Source of the DNA: Tamarix chinensis
Lineage: Eukaryota; Streptophyta; Magnoliopsida; Caryophyllales; Tamaricaceae
Reading direction: 5' to 3'
Assembly: GCA_030549775.1 (NCBI GenBank)
Contig: CM060173.1
Span: forward strand, 32,358,110-32,422,109
DNA: 64,000 nucleotides
A program made the translations under genes and the position numbers. Shown piece by piece: positions 25,377 to 36,779 of the stretch. Below the pieces are notes generated by a model. It was not told the DNA's origin and searched no databases. It was given only the letters and a program-made list of their open reading frames with translations. Position 1 is the first letter of the stretch; each line of letters begins with the position of its first letter.

Positions 25377-26338
25377 AACTCACATGATTAATATTTTATA
25401 AAGAAAGTGCGTCTAGTTACAAAATCATAACTACTATATAATCACCCCAAATGATCTTGAATTCATAAAAATATCCTACAATAATTTATGTAAATAACTA
25501 AACATAATATAATACACTTTCATATTATTACACATAATTAGGTCTAGTCAGGAACAAAGTATCACACTATTAAACATGGACCACCATAATTAACCCCAAC
25601 CATTAGCCTTTAATCCATCATTAATATCCCCATAAAATTGTGAATCAAAACCCTAATCTAAATCATGAAAATAAAAACCCCTAAATCGAAACCCTAACCC
25701 TCAAATTCATGAAATTATTCTTGTTATTTCAATTTAATTCTTGTGTGGCTTATGTAAATTACTTATTTTTTGGTGTGTGTGCATCCAATCCACATAAAGT
25801 ATTTTGTATTTTTATGAATAGGATCGATGATGGGGGGAAATTGGGGAGAGAAATAAGATAAAACTAAGTTATTTATCATAAAAATAGTATAATTATGAAG
25901 TTACATTTGAAAATTGACTTAATTTATAGAAAAAAGTATGACTGACTTAAATAGAAAAAATAACACATCTATATATCTAATGAACATAAATTGTAATTAG
26001 TTCTTCATTTATTCTCTTAAAGTATATACAAGATATTTATTTATAAAACAATTTTTTTACTTTATTTATATGAACTTACCATTAAGTATTTTTTTTTATA
26101 AATATCTAATGAAGAAAATCATTTATAAAAAATTAAATAAAGAATACAACTATAAAAATTATAGCATATCATTGTTATTAATTTTATTTTAATTATTTTT
26201 ATTAATTTTGATGATTTTAAAGCCCTTGAAAATATAATATATGGAATGAGAACAAATATTGTTTGATACTACTAACTGATACTCTCTTTTGTTTTTCATA
26301 CATATTTAAAAATTATACTTAATTTTATATTTTATTGA
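25377..26338. other. No gene seen; very AT-rich flank
   Basis: No ORF of note and no recognised repeat family. It includes several AAACCCTAA-like words near 25650-25700. It is the immediate left flank of the old gypsy element that begins at 26339. Confidence 0.5.
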
Positions 26339-26775
26339 TGTAGGAGCATCTCAATCCCATTTTTCTTGTATAGGAGATCAATAGTCAACATACTTGGAGA
26401 TGGTACCAATTCATCTTAGAAACCTTAATACTACTAATGTTTTATAATGTGATTCATGCAAATATTATATATGTTTGCGAGAAGAAGAATTCACCAAAGA
26501 TATTTAGTGTACAAGATAAGAGTTACAAAGTTTCATAGAAGACAAAGTTTGGTTACATGATTGTTGCATGTATTTCATGGTTATGGTTTTATTTAGCTTT
26601 GAGATTTTATGTATACATTGTAATGTCTTGGATCTTGTAATAGTAGAAGATTATATGTATGATATAGGTGTTTAGAGTATTAAACTCTTTTACTAACTAA
26701 GCTAATCTAGCTAATTTTAAGACTGGTTGGGTTAGAGCTTGGTTAGTGAAAGGTAAACTAAGACCACTGTGTGTG

Positions 26776-26850
<75 letters not shown>

Positions 26851-27144
26851 TGGTTAGGCTATACATATTAAGAATTGAAGATCGAATAAGAATTATAATT
26901 TTCAAAATTCTCTTTCTTTCTCCCAAGTGAGTTACGGCTCTCTTCATGAGTTAGAGTTCTTCTATGAAGAAAAATTATGTGTCTTCTTTTCAAAATCATT
27001 GGTGGAGCATTTAGTGAGAATATATTCCAATCCATCCAACAATTTCAAGCATACTAACCCCATTCAACCACCATTATCATCTTCAAAGGAAGAAAAAAAA
27101 ATCAACATTGTGAAAGAATTATTTCTCCATTATTTTCCACATCA
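26339..27144 (+). mobile_element. 5' LTR of an old CRM-like gypsy element
   Basis: It starts TGTAGGAGCATCTCAATCCC and ends TTCCACATCA. It aligns along its whole length with 45054-45843 (about 80% identity by eye over a sampled stretch). Shared blocks include CTTGGAGATGGTACCAATT, TTGTAATGTCTT, GATTATATGTATGATATAGGTG and CTTTCTCCCAAGTGAGTTA. A TA/TG microsatellite sits at the same place in both. A primer-binding-like site follows, so it is the 5' copy. Confidence 0.75.
26779..26849. repeat. (TA)n(TG)n microsatellite inside the LTR
   Basis: A TA run followed by a TG run. The equivalent place in the partner LTR (45511-45547) carries a shorter TG run, so the tract predates the insertion and the two copies changed length independently. 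Confidence 0.9.
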
Positions 27145-27148
27145 ATTT

Positions 27149-27160
27149 TGGTGTCAAATC
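27149..27160 (+). other. Putative primer-binding site of the old element
   Basis: TGGTGTCAAATC lies four bases after the LTR end and matches the tRNA-iMet type TGGTATCAGAGC at 9 of 12 positions. Confidence 0.5.
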
Positions 27161-28309
27161 CATATTGGTTTTTCATCTTGAATCCCCAACCATTAGAGTA
27201 GATCCCTTCCTTGACATTAAATCGATCAAATGCACCACAAATGGCAACATAACTAGGTTCTTGTTAGTTATTGAGTGTGTTCATCGAGTTCTTAATTATT
27301 TGTGTGACGCCCCCAAAATTCACTACTGAAAAATTTATTTTATTAAAAGTTAAGCGAAAGCAAATACGGTAAATTTTAGGGATGCTACCGCCACAATTAG
27401 TACGAGACCAGTTTTCTTCTATCATTCTTGTACCAAGTGCTAAGGCTTAGAAGGACATAACATAATTTACACAATGGATCAAAAATACACTCCTAGGTAG
27501 AGCGCACTTGGCCACTATTACTTGTCGGTGGATCGGTCTCTAGGGTAGAATGATCCCTGCCACTATCATTGTTGATGGATCGGTCTGGGCCTAACTCATG
27601 TGGTGTTCCACTATAAATGATTAATATCTTTTTCATAATTTATTATCATCCATATTTTGGTTTATTGAGTTTGGAGTCCCCCACTATTGTAGGTGGTGGA
27701 TTGGAATACACTCTAGGGCAGAATGCACCGAGCTACTATTATTTGCTGATAGACCGATCTCTAGGGCAAAATGCTCATTGCCACTATTCTTACCAGTGGA
27801 TCAGTTTGAGCCTAGCTCTATAATCTTCCACTTTAAAAATTAATATTTTTTCATTTAGTTAGCACATCAAATCAATTTATTTAACTCGAGGGGGAGATCA
27901 CAAACCTGGAGACACAAAGGTACACTGGTCATACTAGTGCATACAAGTAGCATAGTACTCTCTAACCATCAACCCAAGAACGTAAAGGTAGCTAGGTCAC
28001 ACTAGTGCATGAGGAAACATAATATCCTACTAACAACAACACCTAATCCATAAGTATGCATACCCCATAAGTAGCTTTGTAGAGCTAAATAGAGTAAGAT
28101 GTAGGGCCTGGTTAGGGTACTAAAGGACACCAAAAAAATCCAGAGTAGTCGTGGGCTAAACCATATCTTTAGGGTAGCAACCCCTAAAGAGCCACAATTC
28201 CCGATCTTGAGGTCTTCCATATTAATTATTAGTATCTTAATTAAGGTGAGCACAAGAAATTCATTAATCACATACTGATTCATTTTTATTTCCTCTTGTT
28301 ATTATTAAG

Positions 28310-28314
28310 TAATC
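28310..28314 (+). other. Target-site duplication TAATC, left copy
   Basis: TAATC immediately precedes the LTR at 28315 and is repeated exactly at 35197-35201, directly after the other LTR. Confidence 0.9.
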
Positions 28315-29134
28315 TGATATGAATCTCCAAAATTTGTATTTAATTAATTCTGTTAATTGCTATAAATCATTTTGTATTTATAATTATTTGTATTATTGTG
28401 TGCTTGATTAGGGGGAATTAATGCAGCACATGGAGGATGGAATTAAAGTTGTTGTAGCTACTGAGGTTTGTTGTAGAAATTTATTTTATGATATGAAATC
28501 CCATGTGATGCATTCGCCGGCAAAGTTGGCTAATGGGGATTAAGTTGGTTGTATAACCCACCACCCGATCCATGGTTCATGGGTTAGTTGGACTGTGGGT
28601 TAATCATCCCTTAGTAACCATAATTAGCTAAAGTATTCTTAGCTGATGGGAATTGAATGTATAATTATTTCTTTGTAATTTTGGGGCATGAAGTTGTAAT
28701 ATTTTGGATTGATTCAGCCGTCGACCCAACCGTTGTTTATTTGGGCTGAGTATTTGGGCTGATTGTTGGCTGAGTATGTAGTCTGCGTCGTGTATTTGTA
28801 TGAGTCTTGTACGCCATATAAATATGGCTTATACAGAACTTACGAGAGAACTTTTGGTTGAATGAAAAAGTGAATCTGATTCTCTCTCTCTCTCGAACTC
28901 TCTCTCGTGTTCTCTCTGGTGAACCTCTCACTCGCACTTTTTTGCTTCTTCTGCTTCTTCTCTTTGATCGATTCTTAATCGTTCTTACTTCTCAAATTCA
29001 GTAGCCGTTCTAATACTGCGCTCTGAGTTCTTATATCTTCCTTTGGGAAATTCCTTAGGCTGATCTCGGCGAATCGAACCCCACGCTCGATTATACTTCA
29101 ATCCTTTTTGAGAAACCCTAACAAGTTTCCATCA
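28315..29134 (+). mobile_element. 5' LTR of the CRM-like gypsy element
   Basis: It begins TGATATGAATCTCC and ends AGTTTCCATCA, 820 bp. It is a near copy of 34389-35196 (808 bp); I count roughly 35 substitutions by eye. The length difference comes mainly from an extra GAGTATTTGGGCT (13 bp) near 28750, a tandem duplication of its neighbour. A TATA box is at 28817-28824, and a pyrimidine-rich CTCTCT leader follows at 28880-28970. Confidence 0.95.
28813..28828 (+). promoter_or_regulatory. LTR TATA box inside a perfect inverted repeat
   Basis: GCCATATAAATATGGC: a 7-bp inverted repeat around a central AA, containing TATAAATA. The same 16 bases are kept in the 3' LTR at 34875-34890. This is the likely core promoter of the element. 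Confidence 0.7.
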
Positions 29135-29137
29135 TTT

Positions 29138-29149
29138 AGTATCAGAACC
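29138..29149 (+). other. Primer-binding site of the CRM-like element
   Basis: AGTATCAGAACC starts four bases after the LTR end and resembles the tRNA-iMet type TGGTATCAGAGC with a few mismatches. Its position is as expected for a minus-strand primer site. Confidence 0.6.
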
Positions 29150-29837
29150 TCGATTATTCGAGTGCTCGTGGTTTAATTGTTTGTTACTAAGTTCTTTTTA
29201 CTCTTGGTTTATTATTTGTCGGTTTCACTAATCCATATTTCTGAAGTGCAAAATTTAGAGTTTGCGATTGACGAAGGAATTTGAAGGATTCCGTCGCATT
29301 TAAGTCGGAGACCGGAGCGTTGCATCTGTTGTTTCAAAAGTTCTTGGAAAAACCCTAAATCATTTGGACAATTTTTCGGTTAGGGTTTGGTCAAGAATTT
29401 TGAATCTTGACGATTCTTGAGAAATACTTCCCGATTGGTAAATTCAAACCTTATCTCGTTACGTACTGCTATCTGTGGTAACTAAGTTACAAATTCTTTT
29501 CAAGATATTATTCTGTCATGATTAATAAGTGTACAGGAGAAATAACTAGCGAACCTTTTTGATTTTGGAAAGGAGTAACGCCTTCAAGAAGAGGGGTCCT
29601 ATTTAGTAATTGGATTACTTGTTTAAGTGCTCGCGGTAATATCGTTTCTTTCTTAAGCTATCTATTACTTTCGATTCAATACTTACCTGGAATTACTGTA
29701 TAGTTTGTGTTGCTGATATATCTCTGATATTATTTGATACGTGATATTCTTATAATTAGATCGCTTAATTACTATCTTTTTGATCTTGTTGGTTGTCTAT
29801 AATTGTGCTTAATTGAGAATAATAAGGAAAATTAATA

Positions 29838-30949
29838 ATGTCTAACAACGGACAATCTGTTAATCAATCTGTTTCCATTTCTAGTATTGATTTATTAGAA
29901 ACCCTTAGGAATTTTCAAGAACAAATGACTGCTCAATTTGTTGTGTTATCTGCTAACTTAGAACAAAGAATAGGAGAACAAGAAGTAAGAATTAATGAAT
30001 TACGACATACTAGAGTTGAAGCTCACCAGGCAGGGGTATTAGGAAGGGCTCCTATGGACCCTAGGATCAGAATTCCACCCATAGCTAATCTAGAAGAATT
30101 AGAGGACCAAGTATCCAACAATAGTGATAGGAGACCTAGTCAGAATAATAGACAAGAAAGGGATGTAGACTTCGTTGATAGGAACCTAAGTAATCTTAAG
30201 CTTAGTATATCTAGGTTCAATGGCAGAAATGACCCTGATTATTATTTTGAATGGGAAAGAAAGATAGAGTTAGTATTTGAATGTCATAATTACTCGGATG
30301 ATAAGAAAATTAAGGCAGCCATAGTGGAGTTTACTGAGTATGCTTCCTCTTGGTATCATAATCTCATTTTAACTAGACATAGGTGTGGAGAACCACCCAT
30401 ACAGACATAGGATGAATTTAAAATTTTGATGAGGAAAAGATTTGTTCCAAATTATTATTATAGGGAATTACATAAAAGGTTACAAACAATAATTCAAGGA
30501 ATTAGGACAGTGGATGAATATTTTAAGGAATTAGAAGTTTTGATAATTAAAACAGGAGTTATTGAGGATGATGACGCTACCATGGCTAGATTCTTGAGTG
30601 GGTTAAACTATGAAATAGCTGATAAAGTAGAATTATATCCTTATGGGACTTTAAGTGAAATGGTGAATATAGCTACTAAGATAGAGATTCAGATAAAGAA
30701 GACTAGACAATATAAACCCCCTAGGATTGGGATAAAGGGTACAGTGCGAAGGAATTTTGGGGGAACTACTTCTGGAAATTGAGGAATAATGGGAGACTTG
30801 AGTCTAGAGGTAGAAACAATGATGGAAAGGAAGGACATAAAATTGAAAAGGGTAGAAATGTAATAACAAACCCTGTGAGTGGTCCAAACAGAACTAGAGA
30901 TATTAAATGTTTTAGGTGTGGAGGATTGGGACATACAGCTTCTGATTGT
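29838..30949 (+). pseudogene. gag of the CRM-like Ty3/gypsy element (broken)
   Basis: The ATG at 29838 opens a structural Gag with a predicted coiled coil near residues 18-60. The retrotransposon Gag core begins near LSISRFNGRNDPDYYFEWER and includes VFECHNYSDDKKIK, MRKRFVPNYYYRELHKRL and TMARFLSGLNYEIADKVELY. It ends with a CCHC knuckle CFRCGGLGHTASDC (30908-30949). Two lesions break it: a TAG at 30408-30410 at a position where relatives have a tryptophan codon, and a one-base loss near 30780 just before the knuckle. Core and knuckle are of the CRM/plant chromovirus kind. Codon use is AT-rich, like the rest of the element. Confidence 0.9.
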
Positions 30950-31139
30950 CCAAACAAGAGGAATATTTTAATTATAGAATCTGGAGACATAGAATCTGAA
31001 TTTGAGGAGGAAGATTTGGAGACTAGTTTGGTTAGTGAAGATACTAGTGAATCAAAAGAAGAAATAGAACTACCAATAAGTAGAGATCTTTTTGTAGTGC
31101 ACAGGACTTTAAATAGTAATAAATTACCTGATTCTAATG

Positions 31140-34100
31140 CAATACAAAGAGAAAATATATTTCACACTAGATGTTTGATCGATGATAAATGTTTTAATAT
31201 GGCTATAGATAGTGGTAGTTGTATCAATGCTGCTAGTACTTTATTAGTGTCTAAGTTAGGATTACCAACCACTAAACACCCAAAACCATATAGATTACAG
31301 TGGCTTAATGAATTAGGAGATGTAAAAGTTAGTCAACAAGTTTTAGTAAACTTAAAATTAGGAAAATATGAGGACTCTATTTTGTGTGATATAGTTCCAA
31401 TGCATGCTGCTCACTTATTATTAGGTAGACCTTGGCAATATGATAGGAGGGTAACACATGATGGTCATAAAAACATATATACGTACATAAGGATGATAGG
31501 AAGATTGTTTTAGCACCAATGACTCCAAAAGAGATTTTTGAAGACCAAATTAAAATTAAGTCTGACTATAAGGAATTATCTAAGCAGAATTTGGAGACTG
31601 AGGTTAGTTCAAAAGAAATTAAGGGAACATCTGGATTTTATGCTAAGAGTAAGGATGTAGGAAAGGCTATCAAGAGACAGGAAAATGTGTATTTGATGGT
31701 TTATAAAGAGTGTTATGAGTGTCAATTAGGAATAAGTGAGGAAGTACTTGTTGTTGTGCGACAATTATTGGAAGACTATAATGAGTTGTTTCCTGAGGAC
31801 ATTCCTAGTGGATTACCTCCATTAAGGGGAATAGAACATCAAATAGATTTTGTTCCAAGAGCTATTATACCAAACAAACCTGCTTATAGGGCTAATTCTG
31901 AAGATGTTAAGGAATTAAAAACGTAGGTTTCTGAATTACTAAGTAAAGGATACATTAAGGAATCAATGAGTCCATGTGCAGTTCCAGTATTACTAGTACC
32001 TAAGAAGGATGGTAGTTGGAGAATGTGTATAGATAGTAGGACAGTAAATAAAATAACTATAAAGTATAGATATCCTATACCTAGACTTGATGAGATGTTG
32101 GATCTCTTACATGGTGCTGTCATTTTTTCAAAAATAGATTTAAAAAGTGGATATCATCAACTTATGATGAAACTAGGAGATGAATGGAAGATAGCTTTTA
32201 AAACTAATTTTGGATTATATGAATGGTTAGTACTGCCTTTTGGATTATCCAATGCACCCAGTACCTTTATGAGACTTATGAACCATGTTTTGAGAAATTT
32301 TATTGGAAAATTTGTGGTTGTTTATTTTGATGACATACTTATATATAGTAGATCTTTAGAAGAACACTTGAAACACTTAAGGATTATTTTGGATGTGTTT
32401 AAGACAGAACAATTGTATGCTAACTTAACTAAATCTAGGTTTTGTCTAGAAAATGTGGTTTTCTTAGGATTTGTGGTAGGAAAAGATGGCATATCTGTGG
32501 ATAAAGACAAAATTAAAGCTATTCAAGAATGGCCTGTACCAAAGAGTGTAACTGAAGTAAGAAGTTTTCATGGGTTGTGTTCTTTCTATAGGAGATTTTT
32601 TAGGAATTTTAGTACTATAGTTGCTCCTTTGACTGCCATAACAAAGAAAGAGAGTGGATTTAAGTGGGTTTTAGAACAGTAAAAATCTTTTGACACACTT
32701 AAAAATAAATTAACCCAGGCACCTGTGTTAAGCCTTCCTGAATTTGAAAAGATGTTTGAATTAGATTGTGATGCTTCAGGGTTAGGAATAGGGGCTGTAC
32801 TTTCCCAAGAGGGTAAACCAATAGCTTATTTTAGTGAGAAATTAAATGGTAGTACTTTAAATTACTCTACTTATGAAAAAGAATTGTTTTCTTTAGTAAG
32901 AGCTTTAGAAGTTTGGCAACATTACCTATGACCTAGAGAATTTGTGATTAATACTGATCAAGAGGCTATTAAATATTTAAAAAGTCAATCAAAGTTAAAT
33001 AGGAGACAGGGTAGATGGATTGAGTTTATTGAAATCTTTCCTTACATGATTAAGTATAAAAAAGGAAGTGATAATGTAGTTGCAGATGCTTTATCGAGGA
33101 GATATGCTTTATTAAATGCTACAGATACTACTTTGCTGGGTTTTTCTTGTATTAAGATTTTATATTTGGAATATCTTGATTTTAAGGAAATTTATAAGAA
33201 GTGTGAAATTTCTACACAGGGAAAATATTATATATCTGAAGGTTATTTGTTTAGGGAAAATAGGTTATGTATTCCTGAGTGTTCATATAGAGGATTTTTA
33301 ATTCAAGAAGCTCATAATGGTGGGTTAATGTCACATTTAGGATTTCAAAAGACTTTATACATATTAACTGATCATTTTTATTGGCCTCCCATGAAAAAGG
33401 ATGTGTTGAAATATTGTGTTAATTGTGTGGCTTGTAGACAGGCTAAAACTACATCAAAACCTTTTGGGTTATATACTCCATTGCCTGTACCTAATCAACC
33501 TTGGATTGATGTTTCTTTAGATTTTATTTTAAGCTTACTTAGAACTAATAGGGCTAAGGATTCAATAATGGTTGTAGTAGATAGGTTTAGTAAAATGGCT
33601 CATTTTATACCTTGTAATAAGACCAATGATGCTATGACTGTGGCTGAATTATTTTTTTCTCATATAGTTAAATTACATGGCATACCTAAGACCATAGTTT
33701 CAGACAGAAATGTTAAATTCCTGAGTCATTTTTGGAAGGTTTTATGGGGAAAATTAGGGACTAAATTATTATTTTCCACAACTTGTCACCCTCAAACTGA
33801 TGGACAAACAGAGGTAGTAAATAGAACATTGGGTAATATGTTAAGAGCTGTCCTTGGAAAGAATCTTAAACAGTGGGAATATGTTTTACCTCGGGTAGAA
33901 TTTGCTTATAATAGAAATTTTCATTCTACAACTAATAAGACTCCCTTCGAAATTGTGTATGGTTTTAATCCTTTGACTCCTTTAGGTCTAAGTCCTTTAC
34001 CTAATGCTGAATTGCAAAATTTTGATGCTGAATCTTGTGCTAATAATATAAAGAAGTTGCATGAATCTGTAAGTCAACAAATCACTAACAAGGTGCAACA

Positions 34101-34485
34101 AATGGCTAAGAATGCTAATAAAAGGAGAAGAAAAATGGTTTTTAAACCTGGGGATTTAGTTTGGGTATATCTTAGGAAGGAAAGACTTCCAAACCTTAGA
34201 AAATCAAAATTAGATTCTAGGGGAGATGGACCTTTTACTATGTTAGAGAAAATTAATGATAATGCTTATAAGATTGATTTACCTGCTAAGTTTGGGAATG
34301 TTAGTAACTCTTTTAATGTTGCTGATCTTAGTCCATTTATGGGTATTACTCAGGTTTCAGAGGCGAACCATTTTCAAGAAGAGGGGAATGATATGAATCT
34401 CCAAAATTTGTATTTAATTAATTCTGTTAATTGCTATGAATCATTTTGTATTTATAATTATTTGTCTTATTCTGTGCTTGATTAG
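31140..34485 (+). pseudogene. pol of the CRM-like Ty3/gypsy element: PR-RT-RNase H-IN (broken)
   Basis: Domains run in the gypsy order. Protease has DSG at 31208-31216. RT runs from about 31780 to 32680 with YFDD at 32323-32334. RNase H starts with DCDASG near 32764. Integrase has an HHCC finger (HNGGLMSH...CVNCVAC) and the catalytic triad Asp 33520, Asp 33703 and Glu 33811 with 35 residues between the last two. A GPF motif lies near 34228 and no chromodomain is seen. Breaks are a one-base loss near 31485 and stops at 31924 (TAG), 32680 (TAA) and 32929 (TGA). Apart from two single-base losses, gag and pol share one frame, consistent with a single gag-pol ORF. The frame continues 32 codons into the 3' LTR and stops at 34485. 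Confidence 0.92.
34376..34388 (+). other. Polypurine tract
   Basis: AAGAAGAGGGGAA lies directly before the 3' LTR TGATATG, the expected plus-strand primer of an LTR retrotransposon. It is inside the pol reading frame. Confidence 0.85.
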
Positions 34486-35196
34486 GGGGAATTAATGCAA
34501 CACATGGAGGATGGAATTAAAGTTGTTGAAGCTGCTGAGGTTTTGTTGCAGAAATTTATTTTATGATATGAAATCCCATGTGATGCAGTTGCCGGCAAAG
34601 TTGGCTAATGGGGATTAAGTTGGTTGTATAACCCGCCACCCGATCCATGGTTCATGGGTTAGTTGGACTGTGGGTTAATCATCCCTTAGTAACCATAATT
34701 AGCTAAATTATTCTTAGCTGATGGGAATTGAATGTATAATTATTTCTTTGTAATTTTGGGGCATAAAGTTGTAATGTTTTGGATTGATTCAGCCGTCGAC
34801 CCAACCGTTGTTTATTTGGGCTGATTGTTGGCTGAGTATGTAGTCTGCGTCATGTATTTGTATGAGTCTTGTACGCCATATAAATATGGCTTATACAGAA
34901 CTTACGGGAGAACTTTTGGTTGAATGAAAAAGTGAATCTGATTCTTTCTCTCTCTCGAACTCTCTCTCGCGTTCTCTCTAGCGAACCTCTCACTCGCACT
35001 TTTCTGCTTCTTCTACTTCTTCTCTTCGATCGATTCTTGATCGTTCTTACTTCTCAAATTCAGTAGCCATTCTAATACTGTGCTCTGAGTTCTTAGATCT
35101 TCCTTTGGGAAATTCCTTAGGCTGATCTCGACGAATCGAACCCCACACTCGATTATACTTCGATCCTTTTTGAGAAACCCTAACAGGTTTCCATCA
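34389..35196 (+). mobile_element. 3' LTR of the CRM-like gypsy element
   Basis: It starts TGATATGAATCTCC, ends GGTTTCCATCA and is followed by the target duplication TAATC. The first 97 bases are translated as the C-terminal tail of pol. It has the same TATA inverted repeat as the 5' LTR (34875-34890) and lacks the 13-bp duplication found there. Confidence 0.95.
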
Positions 35197-35201
35197 TAAT
35201 C
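35197..35201 (+). other. Target-site duplication TAATC, right copy
   Basis: Identical to 28310-28314. It marks the insertion of the gypsy element into the surrounding solo LTR. Confidence 0.9.
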
Positions 35202-35749
35202 TGTTAACTTAGATAGTCCACTAAGGGCAACCTAGGTTCCAAATCTTATACTTAGGCACTTTAGGTCAAAATGACCAAAAAGCCCCTAAGGCTAAGGCTT
35301 CATCTTATCATCTATTTTCATCACATAATTCATTTTCATTTATTCACATGCCATAATAGGTTATCGTATCATAAATATATTACTGGTCATGGAATTAAGT
35401 ACTCTACACAACAAGGCTCACTACACACATAAACCCTCACATGTACTTCTAACACATCCAACACATATTTTCATGCATAACTAACAATTAAGGCACCTCT
35501 TGCATGATTATGAAATTGACATAATAACACACCCTTAATTATCTATTCAACCCTAAGCCATGCATTTTTCTTATGATACTCACCAATTTACTAGCATACC
35601 CTTATCCTTATAATATACATGCATATACTTAAATAAGTGATACTAAGGCCATAAACCCTTACTCTATTGTTTAATATCTCTTATGACTTATTAGGAAGGT
35701 TCATTAGATCATATGTCATGTTATATGTAAATTATTGATTTACCTCTTC

Positions 35750-36205
35750 TAACTTACAAAATTACTAAATTACCCCTCTTGCTTGCCTATGTACTAAAAT
35801 ACCTTTTTACTTGCTAAATTACCAAATTACCCTTCATACGTGTATAATTACCAAAGCACCATTCATACTTGTTAAATTACCAAAAATCTCTTTAAATTAC
35901 CAAATTACCCTTCACTATTATTAAATTACCAAATTACCCTTTATACTTATATAATTATCAAAATACACTTTTTTATTTATTGAATTAACAAAATACCCCT
36001 TTGAGTGATTTAATTACCAATTCACCCTTTTTATTAATAAAATTTCTTAAGTTACCAATTTCCGAAGCAAAATTAATAAAATACCTTTCTTATTTACTAA
36101 ATTACCAAATTACCCTTTTCACATGCCAAATTACCAAACTACCCTTTTTACTTATAAAGTTATCAAAATTGCCCCTTTTCATAAATAATTACTAAGATAC
36201 CCCTA
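35750..36205. repeat. Diverged tandem repeat AAATTACCAAATTACCCTTT
   Basis: About fifteen imperfect copies of a roughly 30-bp unit with the core TTACCAAATTACCC, inside the solo LTR at 27303-38243. Confidence 0.85.
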
Positions 36206-36779
36206 ACACATAAAATATTGTTACCCATGGTCCACATGCATCATCTAACACTACCAGCCATTATTATTCATGATGAATATCTATTATTGCCTACCATACA
36301 CACATATTTAGGCCACACCCTATATACAAGTAAATTACAAAAATACCCTTAGGGCTCATATTAGCATTATCTCTACTACAAATGGCCATATTTACTTATC
36401 ATGACATATACATGTATCTAATATCATTATTAACAACAAGGCTCATTCCTTAATCATCATCTCTACACATGACACATTTCATAATATAAAATGTTTTTCA
36501 TTTCAACTTCCAACACACATTACAAATCATGATATGCTTAACATCACATAATATGCACACAAACATATTCTAAAACCCTAATGTGCTAGCATACATATAT
36601 CCACAAATTTTAGTAGGGTATAATGGTTACCTTATTTCCTGTAATAACTAAACTTTACCGGTACCCTGATTAAAAATTTGAAGCTTTGATTAGTAAAATT
36701 TCTACATAAAAATAATATAAAAATTAGCATATTAGTAGTAGAAAATTAAAAGGAATTTTTTTAATTTATCAAAGAGCTT

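Noticed and set aside
34389..34485. Chromodomain or CR motif in the LTR-encoded tail of pol
   Set aside because: The 32 residues show no aromatic cage pattern or CR-like motif; only the architecture resembles CRM elements.
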